Shown here one piece after another: positions 1-32,174 of a stretch of DNA of 64,000 nt. The notes beneath the pieces are model-generated. The model saw only the letters and a list, made by a program, of their open reading frames with translations. It was not told the DNA's origin and did no database searches. The stretch lies in the NCBI GenBank assembly GCA_009760855.2, contig WPIO01000055.1, positions 2,403,501-2,467,500 on the forward strand. Reading direction: 5' to 3'. Origin of the DNA: Cristatella mucedo. Its lineage: Eukaryota; Bryozoa; Phylactolaemata; Cristatellidae. The stretch's first letter is position 1. Each line of letters opens with the position of its first letter. The position numbers were made by a program, and so were the translations under genes.

Positions 1-10468
<10,468 letters not shown>

Positions 10469-11291
10469 GTCGTCGTCGTCGTCGTTTCAGCCTCTGCGAA
10501 ACGACGGGCGGACGGATGCGCACGGTCAAAGCGCGCCGCGAGGTGACCTCGCTCGATGACCTCGCCGCCTCCTGCGGCTCGTGCGGCAGGCAGGCGAAAG
10601 CACTCATCTCAACAGACGATGCTGAGAGAAGCAGAGCAGACGACACTGAGCACAGACGCTAGCGATCGCGAGCGTCTTCCCTCAGCGCCGTCTGCTCTGC
10701 TCGACGCGGTTAGCGGGACGCGGCAGCAGCGGAGGCTCTGGTGTCGGCTCTGGCGGCCGTCCGCGGCGTGACGGGTACTGCGAGGCGTCGAAAATGGTGG
10801 ACATTTCGACACCGGGAGCGAGGAAAAGCGAACACGCGCTACTGACGGCTTCATGCGATGACCTTCACCCATCCCCCCCCCCCCGCGCTGGCGACGCCAG
10901 GGGGTCGATGAGAGTCTGACAGTGGCACCGTCGCCCGAGGGCCATCCGCCCATTGGCGCGCGATGTAGCAACGCATCGCCAGCGCAGGAAAGGTGGCTAA
11001 GCATTGCATCCGCGAAAGCGTTGCTTCTGCGAGCGCCGAGCGTGGTGAATTCAATCGACGAGTGTCTGCTTGCGCGCGCGAGCGCGCGCCGGCCGCCGCT
11101 CACTCAATCTGATGCGAAGTCCCCGCTGTCGTTGGCTGTGAGCGCAGTAGATCGGCGGCTGCCTTCAGCGGTCGCCGCCTTTTGTATGCGACTCGCGATT
11201 GACGCGCAGTAACGACCGATACGAGGATGCGCTATCTTCGCTGATGGCAAACACGATAGCCCATGAACGCTCAGAGCGAGACAGAGTAAAA

Positions 11292-11327
<36 letters not shown>

Positions 11328-11639
11328 TGGGATGCAATCACGCACGAGCTGCGAAGCCGACTGGAAGGCGACTGCTGCCCTCCGCGGCGCCTCGCTCGTT
11401 TCCTCGCTCGACGGGCGGCCATCTTTGTCGGCTTCCGTTGCTCTTGCTCAGCCACTGCGATGTGCCTTTGGCGCGACGCCACACAGCACATTGATCCCGT
11501 TGTCCTCGACGCGCTTTGCCTGTCGCTTGCTAACAAGTGTGGCACTTCTGCTATCTTTTCTCGCCATCTTTTCCCGCCATCTTTTTTCGCCATCTTTTTC
11601 TCTAGATGTTCTTCTAAAGCTACGTCCTAGCTGCACTGA

Positions 11640-11835
11640 TTTTTCGAGCGACGGTTAAAAGGTAAACGTTAGCCAAATCAGCAGCCTCATTTACATAGAC
11701 AGTGGTAGAACAGCCTTAAAACGGTTATTACCGCGGCTTGCAGTGGGCAATAAAGGATCGCCTACTGCGGGACTCAAGCCCGCGACCCGCGTCGTGAAGT
11801 TGGTACTGTTAGCGGATGTCGGCCAGATGCGAGCG
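11640..11835 (-). mobile_element. SINE-A copy (reverse) in the divergent promoter region
   Basis: Reverse SINE-A: CAGTGGGCAATAAAGGATCGCC then the B-box complement CTGCGGGACTCAAGCCC. It lies between the two glucanase genes. Confidence 0.7.
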
Positions 11836-11946
11836 TCTCCGCTGCGCGACGAGGAGAGAGCGGCGCACATGCGCGCCGACCGCACGAGACACACCTTTCG
11901 TCGGTGCATATGCGAACGCCACGCGGCCTTTAATTCGCAGAATAAT

Positions 11947-12468
11947 TTAATTCGTGAATACAGTTACGGTCCAACAATTCATACCAACTAATATTTTTAC
12001 CAGGTCTCTAATCTGCAGCGGCGGACGAACGTCCGGGGAGTGCGACGCCTCTGGCGCGTGCTTCGCCGCCAAAACATATTTACCCTCGCCGTCTCGCTTG
12101 ATTTTCAACGTCTCGCTTGACATGTAAGGCTCGTCTAATTGTCTGGCGACTGCGGCTTTCGCGGTGGCTGGCGATTTAGTGGCTGAGATTAGAGTCTCCA
12201 GTATGGCAAATGGCGCAGCTAGCCGCGTCGCCGCCGTAGTCGATTCTGTCACGGTGCCATTGCGACGCAAACCTAGAAAGTGCTCGTAGAGCGCAATGAA
12301 ACATATTTCTTCATTACTCGTATTATTATTATTATTGCGCTGCTCCGGATGCACGTCCGCTAACAACTGAGCCGCAGTCGTGAGTCGAGATAGACGTACG
12401 CGTAGATTGTAAGCGTCCTCAAATCTCGGCTCGATGCTGGCGCGTGATAATCTATCCTATTCCAGTCT
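11947..12468 (-). other. Unidentified open reading frame remnant between the glucanase genes
   Basis: The minus strand stays open for about 170 codons, from just after a TAG near 12471 down to a TAA at 11947. The first in-frame initiator-like codon is near 12366. Composition looks protein-like (for example EEICFIALYEHFLGLRRNG and PPLQIRDLVKILVGMNCW). A (ATT)n run encodes five Asn within it. I recognise no family. It could be a relic of a mobile or viral element or a chance frame. No promoter, splice site or poly(A) signal supports a gene. Confidence 0.3.
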
Positions 12469-13010
12469 CGCCAGCGCCTGAAGGCTGCGCGGGCCGCCGT
12501 GCGCGTCAGAGGGGATATCGCCGTACGCGGGCGGCTATCTCTAGCTAGATAGCCGCGCGCGCTTGCCCCGCGCGTCTCATACAAAAAGCGACCACTGGAC
12601 AGGGCAGCCACTTTGCTCTAGTGCGCTCTGTGGACAGACGACGCTCAGAGCGAGACAGAGAGAGTGACACCTGTGAGTACTTGCCAAGTCGCCGCGAGCG
12701 CCGCGCAGCCGCCCCGCAATCGCCTCCCACAGTTGACGGAGCGCCCCCGCCGCCCGCCTCTCTTGTCGCTCTCACTAACTGTCTGTCAATCTCTTTACCT
12801 CACAAATGAGAGAGTCTGCGGAGTCTGCGGGCGAATCGTGCGAAGAGCGAAGGAGCGAAGGGCGAAGGGTGACGCGATCTCGCACTCTCACGATCTCGTG
12901 CCGCCATTTTTCTCTCGCGGCCCACCGGCGGCGGTCGGCCGCGCAATCGGCCCTCCGCCGTACTTCTGCCGCACTTCCGACGCCGCACTTGCAGGCTACC
13001 GACGACTAGG

Positions 13011-22970
<9,960 letters not shown>

Positions 22971-23107
22971 ACGCTCGCGCGAGCGCAGCTCCAGATGGGC
23001 CGAGCACGTGACTGTCGAACACGTGACTGCCGAGCACGCGAATCCCGATTGGTCCGCGAATTCGCAAGGGCCGAGCATGCGATCGCACGCATTCAGCGAG
23101 CCATCCC

Positions 23108-23108
23108 T

Positions 23109-23182
<74 letters not shown>
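23108..23182. repeat. (CCG)n tract in the 3'UTR of the right glucanase gene
   Basis: About 25 uninterrupted CCG units inside the presumed 3'UTR. Confidence 0.95.
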
Positions 23183-23183
<1 letters not shown>

Positions 23184-23253
23184 GCCGTGGCGATCGGCGC
23201 GAAGAGCCGTCGGCCGTCGGACCAACAGCCTTTGCGAGTAGAGCGCTCTCAAC

Positions 23254-23259
23254 AATAAA
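23254..23259 (+). terminator. Poly(A) signal AATAAA of the right glucanase gene
   Basis: Canonical AATAAA 284 bases after the stop codon at 22970, following a 3'UTR with a (CCG)n tract. It is the first such signal downstream. Confidence 0.7.
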
Positions 23260-23784
23260 AAGCGCTTCCGCCATCTCTATCCTTCGCCTCAGTTCTTCGA
23301 CCGAGCACGAGCTCGGGTACGCGCGCTCTCGCTCTCGTGACGGCTCGCCGCTCGAGGCCGTGGGCTCGAGCGGCGGCCTTCGACGGTCGCTGGCCCGAAA
23401 CAACCGACGACACACCGGCAAACCGACGACACGCGAGCCGCCGAGGCCGGCGCGTTCTCGAACAGCTGCAGCCGCCGCCTGGCCCCGCACGGCTGCGCAG
23501 CATCGCCGCTTCGCCAAAGCACAGCGGCTGCGCCACGTCGGCGACGGCGGCCTCGCTACACGATCGCTCCGCGGCGCGGCCAGCGTTCAACGGCGAAGAG
23601 TCGCCGCCGCAGCCGCGGGTCGCGACAGGAACCGCGGAACCGCGAAAGAAACATTATGTAAAAGACCGACAATCGCCAGGGCACGCACGGCGCACGAGCG
23701 CTGCACATCCGTCGATCTAGCGAATGCACGGCCCTCGATGCAGATCGTTCGACTTGAGTAGCGCCGGCGTGCCGGTGTGCCGAA

Positions 23785-24405
23785 AATCAGGCGCTTACAG
23801 TTAGTGCGTCACTCTCCAGCTAGACTTGTCTGTCGTGAGCGTCGGAGTTGCCACATCACACTACTTCTAGCCGACCTGCACTGGCTCCTAGTCAAGCTGC
23901 GTATCGACTTCAAGTTTCTGTCACTCACTTTTAGGTCCCTTCATTCTCTTGCTCCAGCCTACCTATCAAAGTTACTCCTTCACCAGACTAAGCTTCGCAC
24001 GTCGTCCAGCTGTTCTGAATCAAATCGCTTAGCTATGGCCTCAAACAAACCTCAAATCCGGTGTAGACCGTCCCTTAAGTTCGTCTGCTCCCAAAGCTCG
24101 GAACTCATTCCCTACTGACGTCGCGACATTACCAGACTTGTTGACACTTACAACGGACACTAAAAACGCACCCGTTTCTCAAAGTATTAGCTGGGTCCTA
24201 TTGATTTGTCCTGTGTGTGTTTATGCAGGCTGAAACTATGCATGTTACCACATGTCGGCACTGCGCATTTTACTGTTAACGCATTTGATCTTTGTGCTGC
24301 ATTTGCTTCTTTTGCTGCGTGCATTTTTTTTTCAAGTGCCTAGAATGCTATTAAGTTCTCTGAGGGCGCTATGTCAACGCAGAATTATTACTATTATTAT
24401 TATTA
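23785..24405 (+). mobile_element. LINE-A 3' fragment
   Basis: In-frame LLADLHWLLVKLRIDFKFLS and LHSLAPAYLSKLL of the RT C-terminal region, then the 3' tail with GTTCTCTGAGGGCGCTATG and (ATT)n. Confidence 0.85.
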
Positions 24406-25211
24406 TGGCAGCTTTTGCAGTAGATGGTAACATTTGCCCCGTTTGCTCTGTGCTGCACCGCATTTGCTGAAGCTCTTCAGCTTGACCGGCGGCGGCGTAA
24501 TGTATGCGTCTCGGGTGTGTAATGCTCGTATTTCGCAATCAAGACGGCGCTGCAGACTACCAAAGGCAGCCGGGAATGCTGGGAACGACGGCAGACTTAA
24601 GAAAATCGCGAAATGCTGGGATCGCTGCGGACGCCCTTTGACGCCTCTCATTTAATGTTTGCACCTAATCTAGACAAGAACAATGCAGGCATAAATGTAG
24701 TTTCGCAGCGATGCGGCCTCACCCAAACATTCGAACGACGCACCGGCAAAACAGGACAAGACAGCAGTAACCGCCGCCCGGATCAAACGCTGCGCCGGAG
24801 TCCAGCGACAGAAATCCTGGTGGAGTTCGTCTTTCAGGGTCGGTGATCAAATCAAGGTCGTCCGTCCGTCCTACGGGCTCTACCAGGCAGGCAGCTTTAT
24901 CGGAGGCCATCGAGCAAAGACCGCATTCGGTCAAGCGGACCGTATCTTCCTCCGACGGGAGGGGAAGGTCGCCAGCAGCAAAGCGCCGAATCACGGTGCC
25001 AGCGTAAACAGTGCGCTAACAATAAACTGCGCGACTGTGACCTTGGGCTAGTATGGTCAAATGAAGATGGCGCCGAGCGATCGCCCACGAAAATTGACTT
25101 CGGCCGGTACACGCCTTGCACTGGTTCATTCGTCGAAACTGGTGGGTGGCGGCGATGTGATGATCATTTGGGCTTCTGCCTTCTAAAAATTTGCCCGAAC
25201 ATCACGGAAGC

Positions 25212-25312
25212 GTCCGCATAATGTGCAGCGCTGCGAACGAGCAGGTGCAGCATAATGTGCAGCGCTACGAACGAGCGGGTGCAGCATAATGTGCAGCGCT
25301 ACGAGCGGCAGT
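25212..25312. repeat. About 35-base tandem repeat, three copies
   Basis: Three near-identical units beginning CATAATGTGCAGCGCT and ending ACGAGCGGGTGCAG. Confidence 0.9.
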
Positions 25313-25599
25313 TGCTTCGCCTTCTGGCATTAAGTCTGCCACGCCAAACGAAGCTGACGCCACTGGTGCTAGTCCCCGCTCTGCGTCGCCGATGAAGGTG
25401 AAGGTGAAGCCTTCGAGCCTCGAATTTTTCTGGCGAAAAAATGCACTGGCGAAAAAATTTCTTGACTCGATCTCGCCTGCTAGCAAGCTTTATTGCATTT
25501 CTTCTGTGGTAGAGCTATCTTGCAACAATTGCTGACAAGGGCTGACAAGGGCGTCATTTATAGCTTTGTCCCCGGGCGCCGAAAGGTCACACTACGTCT

Positions 25600-25745
25600 C
25601 CGGTTAAGGTACTCGCCTTTGACGACCGAAGTCAAGCTCATTGCATTGACGATCGATGTCGTGGGCTTGATCCCTTTGGCATACGTAAAGCACCTGGATA
25701 GAGAGAGATTAATTTCTCTTACGGCGCTCGACAAATAAATTGTAT
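25600..25745 (+). mobile_element. SINE-B copy, degenerate
   Basis: A recognisable head (GTCTCCGGTTAAGGTACTCG) and a tail with GGATAGAGAGAGATTAATTTCTCTTACGGCGC, diverged from the other copies. Confidence 0.65.
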
Positions 25746-25808
25746 ATATGTATTTTTATTCATTTATAGATGTACATAATTCATTCGTGTATATATATAG
25801 AGAGAGAG

Positions 25809-25810
<2 letters not shown>

Positions 25811-25866
<56 letters not shown>

Positions 25867-25995
25867 CGTGTGCATGTGTGTACGTTCCCGTGCGTTTGCG
25901 TTTTGTGTGTGCGCATGCGTTTGCGTTTGTGTATGCATGTGTGTGCCTGTGAGTGCGTGTTTGTTCGCGCCCGTGCGCGCGCGTGTGCGTGTGCT
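25811..25995. repeat. (GT)n with GC-rich variants
   Basis: Pure GT from about 25812 to 25858, then CGCGCG and imperfect GT/GCGTTT repeats. Confidence 0.95.
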
Positions 25996-25999
25996 ATCG

Positions 26000-26992
26000 C
26001 GCTCTGGTTTTTTATTGTTGAACTACTTCCTGCGGTTCTTGAACGCTGTACACGAGAGCTGCTTGCGACGTTTTAATGGCGTTGCTGCTCCGACTAGGCT
26101 GAATAGCGGCTCTCTGCTGTCTCCGTGGCAGTATGTACTTTTAGAGGTCCTAGATGTGCTTCAGGGTGGCAGCATGGCTGGCTATAACTAACATGCATCT
26201 TGACAGCCGCAATCAATAGCTCTGAACTCTGAACTCTGAGCTCTGTACTCTGAACGCTAGATACTCAAAAATAAAAACATCGGTACACCATAATGACTCT
26301 CGGCTAAAACTTTGAGTCAAGTCTCGCCTTCGGCGGCTGAAAATCTTGACGAGCGTCTTTACTTGACCTTTTTTTAGGTGACGCGTCTCCAAAAAACATT
26401 GCAGGCCCCTATGCGGGCTGCCATTGTCATGCCCACTAATAGCCAGCTATTGTGGCTCCCACACGGTCTCAGGGGGAGCTATCACAAGCAAACAACTGAA
26501 TTTATATCTGGACCGCTTATCCTTAACCCACACACGCCACGTTGGTCTACGATATTGAACGCATACCAAAATGATCTCCGACTGATAAGAGACTGGCGAC
26601 CATTTGCAACTGAAATCTGCGAGCTCGATTTGGTAAGCCCACGATCGTAGCGAGACGATAATACTCGCTCTCACAAGGAAATCCACGCTCCCCCTTCAAT
26701 CTGCCTCCGATCGAGTTTCTTTGAAAGGACTGCACTGGTTCCATGGGGAACCAGTTCTTCGATGTTGATTCATCTCGGCCTGAATCAGATTAGGTCGCGA
26801 TTCAGTAGCGCCTACTGTTTGGGCGCACTTGCGCCACTGTGTAAAAACCGTGGTAGGGCATCAGCTCCGGTGATCATCAGCTCCGGCAACCGCGTAGCGA
26901 GAGGAATGGAAAATCCGCCCTCGGGACTGAAGTCCCGAGGGCCGCGTCTAGCTGCGCTTACACTGTCGAATTTCTTCTTCAATGGGGGGCCC

Positions 26993-27088
<96 letters not shown>

Positions 27089-28280
27089 TGGGCAATTACG
27101 TCATCATATCACCTTTGGTGCACGGAGTAGTAGCCATATCGGCCGGCTGTCACGAAGGAGAAGCTGCATCCGCTTAAGCCTCCTCGCAGCACGTAGCCGA
27201 CCAATCAAAACCTCGGCGCTTGTTGCACGCACCCCGACCTAAGCAGTGCAGGCTGACGTTCGAACGCTCGAATCGTATCGAGGCGTTCAGGGCGTTCAAC
27301 TCTCTCTGAACATAAAATGTGTGCACGCTGCTTCGCCACGGCTTCACCTGATTCTGCTGAGAAGACGCCGCACGTCCGTACATGGAATGCACCCAACTCG
27401 CACGGTGCCACCGCCGCGTGCATTACTTGGCACTATGCACACACATGCACACTTTCTCCGAAACACCTTCGACGGAACAACGTGCCAACGTCCCTTTCTT
27501 TTTCCTATTCACGCACTCGTCCGACTGCAGCAGCCGGCGAGCTCAATTTCTGCAGGGCAGGCCGGGCGGCTTCCCGGGGAATCCACGGTCTTATCCAACC
27601 TCCCGTATTAGAGCCGGGTGCTCTGGGCGGCACTGAGCAGGCGGTCAGTTCCTCCTGCGTCGGTAACGTAAACGTCCCTAGCCCAGGAGGAAAGTCGGCG
27701 TCCGCCCAGGAACAATTTCGATAGATCTCATGGATTTAGATATGGATAGAAGATCGAGGTAGAGTCAGCTCTGCGAGCGCTCGCAAACAGAGGGTGCATC
27801 ACGTGACCAATGGCGCCGGCGCACTTGCGCTAGCTGCCCTCATCTATACCCACGTGACTAAAAGCTTCAACGTACTCCAGGCCGTCGTTCTTCGGGTCCG
27901 ATTTCTCAAAAGAGACTGTCTCTGCGCATTGCAAATGCCGCAGATAGGCTAGAAATGATCCCGCCAATGCGAAATTTTACGTTTACATTGGCCAGCGCTT
28001 GTAAACTCTTTGAGCAATCGTAAGCCTGAGCAAGAACTTGCCATGCAGAGACACCTGGAGCGAAAGCAGGCCATGAGAGCATACCTAGTCGTTTCGTCAA
28101 CTGTGCATTGTAAATGTCGCAGACAGGCATGCTGACGAAACTCAGCTGTATTTCTCATTCGTACCGAACTGCTGCTCCTGGGACACCCTAAGCGTGTGGC
28201 TGGTTTAGAAAGCTTTGCTCTTCTAATAGGTGATGCTTTTTCGCGACCATCACCACGTGCTCAAGATTAAGGGGGCTTTT
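26000..28280. other. No gene recognised
   Basis: Apart from the (CT)n tract at 26996 I see no coding family, splice series or repeat I can name. Several open stretches (for example plus strand 27246-27611 and minus strand 27720-27500) lack supporting signals. Confidence 0.5.
26996..27086. repeat. (CT)n microsatellite
   Basis: About 45 CT units. Confidence 0.97.
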
Positions 28281-28284
28281 TCTA

Positions 28285-29045
28285 CATCTGCCTAAATTTT
28301 AAAAGCTTCATTCAGAAAAATGCCTCTACCTCTAGCCATCTCGTCCGATCCCTATCTAAGAGAGATTGGGAGCTGTCTTCCACGGTGGCATGCAAAATAC
28401 TGAAATAGCTTCTTAGTTTTGTCTCAGCTAAATTATTGTTATTCTCTTTTAGCAGGGCTACCAAAAAAAGCAACTAGGTCACTGCAAATGGCTATGAATA
28501 TGGCTGCAAGGCTAGTTTGCACATCCCGGAGGTTTTACCACGTGTCTTCTTTGCTAAAACAGCTAGGATGGCTGCCAGTTGATCAACGGATACAGAGCAA
28601 AGTTCTTACGCTGACCCACAAGGACCGCTACGGCTTGGCTCCTCCATACCTAGCCGAACTGCCTCCTCGTGCCCTCGGGTCCTGTATGGACAATAAATTA
28701 TATAAATAAATAAATTAGCTGTCTCATTCCTCTGCTTCAAGATCGTTGGCGGCAGAAGCTTTAAGTCTGCAGGTCCTAGACTGTGGAACTCGCTTCCACG
28801 ATTCTTACGCAACGACAACTACTCTCCTGCTGCCGATAATGGCACATCATTTCCAGTGGTCCTGAGGTGCTACTTCCATGCTGCTCACTAGATCAACTGC
28901 TCTCCTGACTCTACTATGCTTCCCACTTTCTCTTTTTTGCGTGAGATGAACTCTTTTGGCTACCGAATGCGTTCCGAAACCCACTTAGACTGAGAGTGCG
29001 GTATATAAAACTTTCCTGCGTTACACCTAAATAGTCTTTGTGGCC
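28285..29045 (+). mobile_element. LINE-B 3' fragment
   Basis: LAGLPKKATRSLQMAMNMAA and LGWLPVDQRIQSKVLTLTHK are in frame. A short tandem of ATAAATTATATAAATAAATA disrupts the frame near 28690, and the 3' UTR continues to about 29045. Confidence 0.8.
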
Positions 29046-29061
29046 TTGTGGAAAAAAATAT

Positions 29062-29207
29062 AAAAAATATAATTCATTTATATAGCGCCCCAAGAGAACT
29101 TAATCTCTATTCAGGCGCTTCACATGTGCTGCTCGGGGCTCGAGCCCACGACCTCAGCCAGACCTTGGTCGGGGCGAGCACCTTAACCGCTAGACCAAAC
29201 CAGCTCG
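29062..29207 (-). mobile_element. SINE-B copy (reverse)
   Basis: Reverse-complement SINE-B: tail first (ATTCATTTATATAGCGCCCCAAG), then head (CACCTTAACCGCTAGACCAAACCA). Confidence 0.85.
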
Positions 29208-29460
29208 GCTTGTGGAGTTACAGAGGAGATACATTACTTTACTAAATGTTAGCAAATCAAATTGAAACTTGGATGACACGTTGTTTCATATGTGCTTGAA
29301 CATCTTACCGGGATTCATTGGTAACAAGGCTTTCTTCCCCTACGTGCTACGTGCTTTGAGATCGTGCCGCGCCGCGGTCGAACCGGCTTCCCACCCCTTC
29401 ACTTTGTAGATTCCCCGGCTCCCACGACCTACTTGGGAATACAGACATGGGTAGAGTATC

Positions 29461-30995
29461 TGTGCTTGTTTGGCTCAATCTTTTGGCAGCTTTTGATGCT
29501 ATCGATCACCAAGTCCTTCTTGAACGCCTCTCATCTTGATTGGCCATCGCTGGCACTGCTCTGCAATGGTTTAGGTCCAATCACAGTGGCATACTCCAGA
29601 GTATTGATGTAAATTGACAAAGATCCTCCGAAGTAACTCTGAAATATGGAGTACCTCAGGGCTCCGTGCTTGGTCTGGTACTTTTCACGGTCTATACTCT
29701 TCCTCTTGCCGATGTGATTGCCAAGCACAATCTAGGCTTTCACTTATAATATAATTCATTTATATAGCGCCCCAAGAGAACTTAATCTCTATTCAGGCGC
29801 TTCACATATGCCTCGGGGTTCGAGCCCACGCCCTCAGCCAGACCTTGGTCGGGGCGAGCACCTTAACCGCTGGACCAAACCAGTTCGGCAGTAAACGGCA
29901 GTACACTTCTATGCGAATGACACTCAGTTGTACCTTTGCTTTGATCCCCCAGCCCTCCAATACGTTAAATTCTCTCAACTCTCTTGATGCATGTGTGGAT
30001 GATATCCGCACATGGATGGCAGCAAATTTTATTAAATTGAATGATGATAAAACTAACTTACTAGTAATGGGAAAACCAAGTGAGATTCAGAAATCGGAAA
30101 GGCTAACGCTCAAAATCGGCTCTGACAGCATATCTCCTGTTGAATCTGCACGAAATCTAGGTGTTATGATTCTAAGTGACCTTTTCTTAGACGACCACAT
30201 CAGTTCCACAATCAAGCCTGCCTACTTTCAGCTATATTATGCTGTTAAAATTCGAGCTTGTTTAGACAGGGATACCACATCTAAATTGATTCATGCATTT
30301 TTGACATTCCGTTCTGATTTCTGTAACTCACTGCTTGTGGGTCTACCGGCCTGTGCACTAAGGCGCTTGCAGCTGGTGCAAAACTCTGCAGCTAGGCTTG
30401 TCTGTCGTGAGCGTCGCAGTTTCCACATCTCACCACTTCTCGCCGACCTGCACTGGCAACCAGTCAAGCAACGCATCGACTTCAAGGTTTAGTCGCTCAC
30501 TTTTAGGTCTCTTCGTTCTTTGGCTCCAGCTTACCTATAACATATACACCCCCACCAGGCTAAGCATCGTACCACCCGCTTTTCGGAATCTAGCTGTTTA
30601 CCAATACTTCGTACAAACCTCAACTCCTTTTGAGACTGTAACTTTAATTCTTATGCTCCCAAAAAGCTCGGAACTCACATCCGACTTGCGTAACGACATC
30701 CTCTGACTTGACCACATCTAAAAAGAAATCAAAAACGCACTTATTTATGGCAGCATTTAGTGGGTCCCTGTGATTCGTCATCAGTGTGCTTATGCGTGCT
30801 AACACTGTTGTATGCTGCCAATAACCACACTTGCATGCTGACCCTGTGCATGTCAACCCTAACCATGTTTATCTTGTTGTTTATCAAGCATGATACTACT
30901 CACCATTCGATCGTGTTTCCTTTGCAGCAAGTCAGTGTAAATCGCCTAAAAAAATATTGAGTTCTCTGAGGGTGCTTCATCAAGTGTATTATTTT
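29461..30995 (+). mobile_element. LINE-A copy with RT, interrupted by a SINE-B
   Basis: RT segment from the AAFDAIDHQVLLERL region through [15 protein letters not shown], a SINE-B at 29747-29890, then DTQLY-region remnants, TWMAANFIKLNDDKTNLLVMG, SARNLGVM, LLADLHWQPVKQRIDFKV and the standard 3' tail. There are stop codons and a Y-A-N-D in place of Y-A-D-D, so it is dead. Confidence 0.85.
29747..29890 (-). mobile_element. SINE-B inserted in a LINE-A reverse transcriptase
   Basis: A reverse-orientation SINE-B almost identical to the copy at 29062, interrupting a plus-strand LINE-A immediately before its Y-A-N-D catalytic box. Flanking RT sequence resumes at 29891. Confidence 0.85.
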
Positions 30996-31307
30996 TATTA
31001 TTTTAATTATTAGCTCGAAAAGTATCCAACAGATCAATGCCTGAAAATTGCAGTTCGTGTTCGGTTCTGCCTCTCCTACACCGGCAAAACTCAGATTTTA
31101 TTTACGTTCGGTGAGTAGAGAGCTGTACACAAGTCCCCAAGCATCATTGACTTTGATATTCTTCTTTCAAGATTTTTAGATGAAGGACCAGGGAGAAGAT
31201 GGAAGAAATGCACGGACTGCTTGGCAGGCCAATTATTCGAAGATCGTTCACGAGTACTTTTTCCGTTTAATCAGAGGATTAATGTGATTGAATTGATAAA
31301 TAAATAA

Positions 31308-31442
31308 ATAAAATTCATTTGTATAGCTTCCTAAGAGAAGTGAATCTTTATCCAGGCGCTTCACATTTTCCCTTGGGCTCGAGCCGATGACCTCGATTGT
31401 CAAAGGCGAGCGACTTAACCCGTGAGCTAGCTTGGTGCATTA
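31308..31442 (-). mobile_element. SINE-B copy (reverse), degenerate
   Basis: Reverse tail (ATTCATTTGTATAGCTTCC) and head (GCGACTTAACCCGTGAGC) are recognisable but diverged. Confidence 0.7.
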
Positions 31443-31482
31443 GTCTGCCAAAACTAAAAAGGATACACTTGATACAAAGGAG

Positions 31483-31522
<40 letters not shown>

Positions 31523-32050
31523 GATTGTTTATGACATTATTATTAATTAAATCAGGCAAATAATGACACTGACTTAGTGCATTGTTACGGTACGGCTAGA
31601 AATGATTCAGTTGACTACTAAGTAACCACCATCCCTATGGATGCCTCCGCCAAGCTTCGATCTCGTCCTGATCAGGCGACACTTCAGAATACTCCTAGTA
31701 GACAGCGTACTAAAGAGCCTTGTGTTCATCATCTTTGCAACTTTTAGTAACGTAATTTATATTCGACTTAATTGTGTATTCACTTGATACTTTTTAGTTA
31801 TCAATAATAATCATAGGTTGCTATTATTATTTAATTATTATTAATTGTGGCCGAAATGCTCAAGAAGGGGATAGATAAAGATAAATACTATAAGATAGCA
31901 GTGGCGACAACAACTTAAAAAGCGAGCTACACCTGCTGAAAGATGTCTGCTTTCTGGGAGTCAAGCGATCAGAGATCACACCTGATGACAGTGCTGTTAC
32001 TGACCCAGCATACGCCCCCTCATGTTGCCTCCACCTCTCTATGACAGTTG

Positions 32051-32174
<124 letters not shown>

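Larger units (their letters stand above)
10469..13010. promoter_or_regulatory. Shared divergent promoter region of the two glucanase genes
   Basis: About 2.5 kb separates the two start codons, so both promoters should lie here. The region is GC- and CpG-rich near both ends. It contains an inverted CCAAT (ATTGG) near 10951, a 12-base C run near 10870, a repeated 18-mer (gctcagagcgagacagag) near 11268 and 12647, a minus-strand SINE-A near 11640-11830, and an unidentified minus-strand open frame (12468-11947). No TATA box is obvious. Promoter assignment is inferred from gene layout only. Confidence 0.5.
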
